From the NCBI RefSeq assembly GCF_003573695.1, contig NC_039362.1:18124063-18188062 (forward strand): a DNA stretch of 64,000 nucleotides, read 5' to 3'. This DNA is from Papaver somniferum (lineage: Eukaryota > Streptophyta > Magnoliopsida > Ranunculales > Papaveraceae). Below are positions 57,393-64,000 of the stretch, in pieces. The first letter of the stretch is position 1. Each line of letters starts with the position of its first letter. The notes below the pieces were generated by a model. The model had not been told where the DNA came from. It worked only from the letters and a program-made list of their open reading frames with translations, and searched no databases. A program made the position numbers and the translations under genes.

Positions 57393-58560
57393 TCAATCCA
57401 GATAGACGGGGTCTTCCAGATTGGTTGTTTCAATTTCAGGTGGAATTGGTTCAAGGAACTTCTTCGGTCTCCGTCCATTGACCTTGAAGATGTTCTTAGT
57501 TGCTACATCTTCGAGTTCTACAGCTCCATGAGGGAATGTTGTGCGTACCAAGAACGGCCATGTCCATCTAGAACGCAATTTACCTGGAAAAAGATGCAAA
57601 CGAGAGTTGTACAATAATACTTTTTGGCCAGGTGTGAATGACTTGCGCAAAACGCGCTTGTCATGGAACACCTTCATTCTATCTTTGTACATCTTTGCAC
57701 TGTCATTCCAACTCGTTGAGTTGGAGTTTCCATTGGGTACCTGCCTTATCAAGAGAGAAGTTAAGTTTCTTAACTGCCCAATATGATCGATGTTCTAGTT
57801 CAACAGGTAAATGACAAGGTTTGCCATACACAAATCTATACGGAGACATGCCAATAGGGGTTTTATATGTTGTTGTATAGGCCCATAAAGCATCATTCAA
57901 TCGTAATGACCAATCTTTTCTACACGGGTTAACCGTCTTTTCAAAAATATGCTTAATTTCTTTATTAGAAACCTCTACTTGGGTCTGTGGATGGTACGGG
58001 GTTGCGACTTTATGAGTTATGCCTTACTTGCGAACTAATGACTCAAAAGACCTATTGGAAAAGTGTCAACCACCATCACTGATTATAGCTCTAGGTGTGC
58101 CAAAACGAGAAAATTTGCTTTCTTTTAAGAATGAAAGTACTACCTTGTGGTCATTTGTTTTGGTCGCAATCGCTTCTACCCACTTAGAAACATAATCAAC
58201 AACAACAAGGATGTATAGATTACCTTCAGAATTAGGAAACGGACCCATGAAATCGATTCCCCACACATCAAACAGTTCAACAATCAAGATAGGGTGCAAA
58301 TGCATCATGTTTCTCTTGGAAATACTTCCTAGTTTTTGACAGCGTTCACAAGCAATACAATAACCATGGAAGTCTTTGAATAACGATGGCCAATAAAACC
58401 CACTCTGCAAGAATTTTGCAGCAGTCTTCTTGGCACTGAAATGGCCTCCACATGCTTGGTCATGACAAAAAGATATCACATCTTTTTGTTCACTGTTGGG
58501 GACACATTTCCTAATGATTTGGTCCGGGAAGTACTTAAACAGGTATGGGTCATCCCAAAA
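57393..58560 (-). pseudogene. E5 integrase
   Basis: The zinc-binding domain ([29 protein letters not shown]; 58480-58330) precedes the core with [11 protein letters not shown] (first Asp, near 58245) and AIISDGG (second Asp, near 58070). After an in-frame stop at 58066, [19 protein letters not shown] (catalytic Glu, near 57970) and [20 protein letters not shown] follow, then the C-terminal domain (KVLLYNSRLHLFPGKLRSRW) to the stop at 57393. A frameshift lies near 57750. All three catalytic residues are kept. It would insert E5 cDNA. It is the last pol domain before the 3' UTR. Confidence 0.85.
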
Positions 58561-59025
58561 GAAGTATTTAACTTCAGCCAAGAACTTAGAACGGTCTTTT
58601 CTTGACCAATGCAAAGGCATCTTTCCCGTGGAAAGATAGTTCACAATGTCAGCAAACCAAGGAAACTCATAGACAAGCATCAACTGTTCATCAGGAAAAG
58701 ACTCTCTAATAAGCAAGGAATCATCAAAAGACTCAACATTTAATCTAGACAAGTGATCAGCAACCACATTTTTAGAACCTTTCTTATCTCGAATTTCGAG
58801 ATCGAATTCCCGTAATAATAATACCCATCGGATAAGACGAGCTTTAGCGTCCTTATTAGAAAGAAGGAATTTCAGAGCAACATGATCAGTGTATATGATG
58901 ACCTTAGACCCTATCAAGTATGACCTAAACTTGTCCAATGCAAAAACAACATCAAGAAATTCCTTCTCAGTAGTTGAGTAGTTAAGTTGAGCATCATTAA
59001 GAGTCTTGCTAGCATAGTATATCAC
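58561..59025 (-). pseudogene. E5 RNase H domain
   Basis: The open frame from 59025 reads [20 protein letters not shown] (Glu of the active site), [13 protein letters not shown] and [14 protein letters not shown] (Asp), then [10 protein letters not shown]. This is the RNase H domain that follows gypsy RT. It is separated from RT by a stop at 59047 and continues without a break into integrase. The second RNase H seen in E1 is absent, as expected for Athila rather than Tat. Confidence 0.85.
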
Positions 59026-59046
59026 ATATGGAAGTCTATCGACGCA

Positions 59047-60008
59047 TTATCCCAAAACAACACCAACAACAAAATCAGACGCGTCACACATGATTTCAAA
59101 TGGAAATTTCCAGTCAGGTGGTCGGACTATAGGGGTTGAAATTAGAAGATTTTTGAGTTCTTCACATGCAGGCACACAAGAATCATCAAATACAAAAGCA
59201 ACATCTTTACCAAGTAGATTACACAGTGGCCTTGAGATCTTACTGAAATCTTTAATGAATCTACGGTAGAAACCAGCATGGCCTAAAAATGATCTAACCT
59301 CCTTCACAGAGCGAGGTTGCGGCAAGTGTTGAATGAGGTCAACTTTAGCTTTATCTAGTTTAATGCCTTTTTCAGAGATGATATGTCCTAGAACTATGCC
59401 TGAGTTCACCATAAAATGACACTTTTCCCAGTTCAGAACCAGATTTTTCTCTTTACATCTAATCAGCACAAGAGTGATATGGTTCAAACATTCATCAAAA
59501 GAAGATCCAAAAACAGAGAAATCATCCATAAAGATCTCGAGGAAATTATCTATCATGTCAGAAAAAATGCTCATCATACAATGTTGAAATGTGGCGGGTG
59601 CATTACACAACCCAAAGGGCATGCGACGGTAAGAAAATGTACCATAAGGACATGTAAATGTTTTTTTTTCCTGGTCCTCGGGTGCTATGTGAATCTGGTT
59701 GTAACCAGAATAGCCGTCTAAGAAACAATAATGATTATGTCCAGATAACTTTTCTAACATCTGATCTATGAAAGGGAGAGGGAAATGATCTTTCCTGGTA
59801 ACTGCGTTCAACTTCCTATAATCAATGCAAACTCGCCACCCTGTGGTTACCCGAGAAGGAACTAACTCATCTTTATCGTTTTGAACTACAATAACTCCTT
59901 ATTTTTTCGGCACAACCTGAATGGGACTAACCCATTTGCTATCTGAAATCGGGTATATGATTCAGATACACTTATTTTTTCGGCACAACCTGAATGGGAC
60001 TAACCCAA
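59047..60008 (-). pseudogene. E5 reverse transcriptase, with duplicated and deleted N-terminus
   Basis: The main part (59811-59047) has FLDGYSGYNQIHIAPED, MPFGLCNAPATFQHCM, IFMDDFSVFGSS (active site FMDD near 59530) and FLGHAGFYRRFIKDFSKI. Upstream, WVSPIQVVPKK occurs twice, 73 bp apart (60008-59972 and 59934-59899), each followed by a stop. The usual 80-100 residues between the gag-pro end (LIYAFLG, 60000) and this motif are missing. So the N-terminal fingers are deleted and a 73-bp piece is duplicated at the join. RT would copy the element RNA; this copy cannot yield a full enzyme. Confidence 0.85.
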
Positions 60009-60973
60009 AAATGCATATATAAGAGTATCGGGCAATGGTTTGAATTCAAGCTTTGGTGGCTCAACAAGAGACGGGACAGACTTGGATTCAGAGAGTGGAA
60101 GTGGCTCCACTCTAGCTTTCCATTTAGTAGTGTCCATGAGAGGTGAAGATTCAAGCAAAGAATTCACTTTACTTATGTATTCATCATCAAACAAATCCAA
60201 GTTAAAATTGTTCAAACAAGCATGTAAAGGATTGACAGACATGTTAATAGACAACGAATCCTGAACCAAACTTTCAATCATGTTGATTTCATGCACATCA
60301 TCAATATCCAAATGTTTCTGGCTAGCATTAAAAACAATCAACTCCACAGTCATGTTACCAAATGACAACTTCAACACTCCATTACGACAATTAATAATTG
60401 CATTGGACGTCCCAAAATGACAGGAATGTGACAGTCTGGGTTCTGCACATGCTGAGTATCTAATACAATGAAGTCCACAGAAAAATAGAATTTATCAACC
60501 TTAATCAAAACATCTTCTACCACACCACGTGGAATTTTGACGGATCTGTCCGCCAATTGCAGAGTTATAGGTTTTAATTTTAACTCTCCAAGACCCAACT
60601 ACACATATACCGAATATGGTAGTAGGTTCACACTTGCCCCTAAGTCCAGTAATGCCTTATTGACCGTATGGTCACCTATCTTGCACGATATTGTTGGACA
60701 ACCTGGGTCTCTAAACTTAGGTGGAGTCTTGTTTTGAATGATAGAACTTACCTGTTCAACGAGAAAGGCACGCTTGTGAATATTAAGCTTTCGCTTTTGT
60801 GTGCACAGATCTTTCAGGAACTTAGCATAAGCAGGAATCTGCTTGATTTCTTCTAGAAATTGAATGTTAATATTGACTCGCCTGAACAATTCCAATATCT
60901 CGTTATACTGTGTTCCTTTCTTTTGTTGTTCTAACCTTTGAGGAAAAAGATCTACAAGCACATTTGACGGCAC
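60000..60973 (-). pseudogene. E5 gag C-terminus and aspartic protease
   Basis: 60973-60599 reads ELFRRVNINIQFLEEIKQIP and LNIHKRAFLVEQVSSII, the linker typical of Athila-like elements, then ALLDLGASVNLLP, the protease active site in its DLGA form. 60598-60371 continues with GELKLKPITLQLADRSVKIP and IPVILGRP. 60377-60000 is the linker to RT, ending LIYAFLG. Two small breaks (60599 and about 60375) separate the parts. Upstream, the gag frame ends at 60987 and the zinc-knuckle region is missing, so a deletion lies at about 60980. Confidence 0.8.
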
Positions 60974-60986
60974 AGAAACATTAACA

Positions 60987-61450
60987 TCAGCAGAGGTATT
61001 TAGCTAAGGTCTCACCCTCTAATTGGACAAAGCTATTCAGACTTTGACGAATGGTCGCGGTTTTGTGATTTGGGAAGAACTTTTTGGAAAATTCTTTCAT
61101 AAGATCATCCCATGTCCTAATTGACTGTGGCTGCAGGGCATATAGCCAAGACTTAGCCATTTCCTTCAAAGAGAAAGGAAATAATCTCAATTTCAGGGAC
61201 TCTTCTGGCATTTGAGTGAAACGCAGAGTCCCCACAAATCTCTTCAAACTCTCTCACATGGTGGTAGGGGTTTTCAGCATCAACCCCTCGAAACACAGGG
61301 AACATGTGTATTGTGCTCGCCTTTAACTCAAAATGACCAGCAATTTCTGTTAGAACAATACAATATGGTTGGATTGTCCTCGTGGGGTACATGTAGTTCT
61401 TGACGCTGCGGGGTTGGATTACCTCGTCACGCATCGTCTCAGGTTGGTCA
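60987..61450 (-). pseudogene. E5 gag, N-terminal half
   Basis: The minus strand has MRDEVIQPRSVKNYMYP and FELKASTIHMFPVFRGVDAE in one frame (61434-61156) and LRLFPFSLKEMAKSWLYALQPQSIRTWDDL and EFSKKFFPNHKT in another (to 60987), with the change near 61200. These are the conserved gag core helices of plant gypsy elements. The product would build the particle. The part after GETLAKYLC is gone. Confidence 0.82.
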
Positions 61451-63670
61451 GGTCCTTCTACGTCAGAAAAAGGGATTTCAACTACGTCCTCTGGATGAAT
61501 TCTAACTAGACGATTTGTTTGGTCTCAGAAAGACACAATCATACCAACAAACATACCATTTAACATGTAGGACACCCAGTCAACCAAACACAACATAATT
61601 CAAAAACTCAGGGTTTATGCAAATGATAGCAGGTTTGTGGATGTATGCACAAAGACACAGTATTTTGCAGAGATAAGCACAGTGAAATAACAGTTCAGCT
61701 AGCAAGTAAGTTACCCAAATGTCACAGGATCATACACAAAGATCTCATATGTGGCAGGGGTTTAACAATGCTTAGCAACTAGTTCAGTTCGCATGCAAGA
61801 TGGTGTATCGTTCAAGACAAGAATATTAAAGTTTAGAGAACGATATCGCCGGTATAAGACCGGGTTTAGGCACAACCAACAAGTACAGGTTGTTTCTCTC
61901 TTTTTCTTCTCCTCCTTGGGTTTGCAATGCAGCATCTCAGGTACCTGTTGAGCTCAAAATAGAAATTTCAGTAACCAGAAATACGTCGGTAAAGAAAAGT
62001 CACGGCAGTACACACACTAATTATGAATAACTAAGAAATGACTCTACACCATAACTATGACTTTGATTTACACTGATTTGCTAATCAGGACAGGCAAAGC
62101 TATCAGTTCAAACTAGTCACAATGGAACAGAATGAAGTTATAGGATTCACTAGGTTACACCAAAATTTTCAAAAAGAATAGAGATGAACTATAAAACAAC
62201 TATTTGAACTGCTAATCACAGTGTGATAAAATGCAAATATTTACGTTGTACTACACTAGATGCTTGACCTACAGAAACTACAAAATCTAAGTTATGCTGA
62301 AAAAGCAAAGGAACACCTAATACCAATCATGAATTTATCTAGCACACAGGAGAAGTTCAGCAATCTCAGAATGGTACCATAATGCAGCTGAGATATGGAC
62401 GGCTCAGGCTTTGCAGTTTCAAGATTAAGTGCAGGTGACAGGAAACAACAGGTATTAACAGAGTGACAAGGAAGAGCTAAACATCACATCTTATATGGAA
62501 AAACTTACTAATGATATGTACAGATGGTAATATGATTTAAACTATGAAACAACGAAATCTGACAAATGCACAACTAAGCAACACGATACAATTTAGCTAA
62601 GATGCACAAACTATGCACTTATGATATTGCTAGAATGCTTAAACTGAAATGAGATGCAAGATACAAGTAATGAAAAACTAGATGATGTAAATGTTTAGCC
62701 TACATGTATAGTTTACAAGAAATATGACTTCGAAATCTAAGTTATGCTACATAATGCTGAAAACTGAAATAACTCAAAGTAGGACTGGAAAGCTACTGAT
62801 GAAAATTATGATGTGAAATAAGAAACTGAAATTAAAGATGAAAATATGCAATACACAACTAAACACTTTAGAGTTCAAACAGAATCCTATATGATCAACA
62901 TTCAGATGGAGATTTACAGATGGCTAAATACTACGAGACTAAGAAATCTAAAAACTAATATGCAGATTTGTACAAAATTGTTGAACAACTAAGTTATACT
63001 ATCAAGACCAAGGATGATTTAACAAAATTATAAAAGCTACAGGATATTACTATGAAAAGATGCAGATACGGAATGGTTGAAAAATTTAAAAACAACTGCA
63101 ACTAATACTACCTGGGAATATAAATAGATGGTCACAACCAACACAATATAATTATGCTAATGACAGAAACAAGTAATGGTTAATCCTACTGATAGCAATA
63201 TGTTACAGATGGATTTAAGCCACAGAACATGATGCAAGTGACTGAAATATTAAAACTACAGCTAACTAGATGCATATTATATAAACAAATGAACTATGCT
63301 ACTGAGATAAGATTGTTAAAAGTAACAAAGAAAGAAAATTTCAAAATATTCACAAACTCCTAACTTACTGAAGTACGTATAATGCAAACTAAGAGAGTTA
63401 CACACAGATGAAAACTGACTTTCAAGAAGGGACCAGTTATTAACTGAAACTACAGGATGCTTATCTAGATGCAGTTATCTAAATATTTTTTTATTTTTAT
63501 TTTTTTTTAACAACAAGAAAAGGAAGACTAACTACATAATATTACTGCTTAAGTACTTGTAATGTAAACTAATTCAAACAGCTAACAACAAACAAAATTC
63601 AAATGAATATATACAAGACTAATCTAAAAATCAATAAAGTAACGAAGAACTTCAGCTACACCGCTACCGA
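61451..63670. other. Leader of E5
   Basis: About 2.2 kb between gag and the primer-binding site, A-rich on the plus strand, without a credible ORF. Long leaders are normal for Athila elements. Confidence 0.6.
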
Positions 63671-63693
63671 GTCCCCGGAAGCGGCGCCAAAAA
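63671..63693 (-). other. Primer-binding site of E5
   Basis: TTTTTGGCGCCGCTTCCGGG on the minus strand, next to the LTR; the same type as in E3. Confidence 0.88.
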
Positions 63694-63695
63694 CT

Positions 63696-64000
63696 TGGTA
63701 GGACTAGAAAGTTAGCCTAAAATTATACTAAACCGCAAGTGCACAGTGTCAACAATGTAAACATGGCAAATACGGGTCAAACCCACAGAGACTAGGTCGA
63801 TGTAACGTTAAATTTCAGAGATTTTCTTTACCAATTTAGATCAAACAAGGGGTTGTCGAAACGACTAGATATTTGTTATGGAGATTAAACTAGAAAAGTG
63901 AAATGGAAATATGGATGCAAGGATAGTTGAAAACAGACAAATGAAAGGCACTAAGGCAATTTACCACTTAACTTCTACTAGAAAATTTAGTTACAGAAAT
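63696..64000 (-). repeat. 5' LTR of E5 (partial, runs off the window)
   Basis: Begins TGGTAGGACTAGAAAG on the plus strand beside the primer-binding site; CCGCAAGTGCACAGTGTC at 63733 parallels CTGCAAGTGCGCAGCGTC in the E4 LTR at 34214. Confidence 0.8.

Larger units (their letters stand above)
56101..64000 (-). mobile_element. E5: Athila-like Ty3/gypsy element, minus strand, continuing beyond the right edge
   Basis: From right to left: 5' LTR (63696 onward), PBS, 2.2-kb leader, gag, protease, RT, RNase H, integrase, 3' UTR. Pro has the DLGAS form and RT the FMDD form usual in Athila-type elements. Several stops and one large deletion make it inactive. Confidence 0.82.

Noticed and set aside
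1..64000. tRNA, rRNA or other RNA genes
   Set aside because: No cloverleaf with A and B boxes or rRNA-like stretch was noticed; primer-binding sites only match short tRNA ends.

Overview
The window is plant nuclear DNA, almost certainly from a dicot, and I see no intact ordinary host gene in it. It is a nest of transposable elements: Ty3/gypsy LTR retrotransposons of the Tat and Athila types, a chromovirus-like LTR, Ty1/copia (SIRE-like) LTRs with a pol fragment, two Mutator-like (MULE) DNA transposons and a pair of Tourist-like MITEs. Plant-type primer-binding sites, GT-AG introns, plant LTR promoters and 1-2 kb LTRs support this. A Ranunculales/Papaver-like genome is only a guess. The nesting and coding decay suggest pericentromeric or other gene-poor heterochromatin.

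Layout. 1-7657: minus-strand Tat element E1 (5' LTR 6958-7657; protease, RT, two RNase H domains, integrase) with two plus-strand (antisense) genes downstream of pol: an acidic ORF tail and a broken intron-bearing PEARLI-4-like gene. 7658-8195: unidentified flank with short repeats. 8229-10270: minus-strand gypsy element E3 (gag, PBS, LTR), cut at a 33-bp duplication. 10271-12177: C-rich spacer and a chromovirus-like LTR start. 12183-21121: complete element E2, with LTRs of about 465 bp and the target-site duplication TACAC. It encodes gag and protease on the minus strand and an intron-bearing antisense ORF on the plus strand, but no RT, RNase H or integrase. 21537-22548: two MITE copies in inverted orientation, a roughly 1-kb palindrome. 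22574-26636: MULE-1, with a FAR1/MULE transposase, a convergent second ORF, tandem repeats and an array of ATTCGG/CCGAAT palindromes. 28718-35908: composite non-autonomous Athila-like element E4 (minus strand) whose two LTRs belong to different families. 36020-37550: GC-rich tandem repeats. 37677-38299: Tat LTR on the plus strand. 39300-49187: copia pol fragment and four copia LTR copies, two of them head to head. About 49190-56100: MULE-2, with a truncated transposase, a ULP1-like protease gene on the opposite strand and an array of GGATCAAC/GTTGATCC palindromes. About 56100-64000: minus-strand Athila-like element E5 running off the right edge.

How the parts relate. E1 and E5 carry the enzymes for reverse transcription and integration, although both are broken here. 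E2 keeps the structural gag and the protease plus good cis signals, so it looks like a passenger that would need enzymes from a relative. The two MULEs each combine a transposase remnant with a second, oppositely oriented gene, and each is filled with its own short palindromic motif. These two motif arrays and the antisense gene cassettes of the Tat elements are the least ordinary things in the window. All family names come from motif recognition by eye; no database search was possible.
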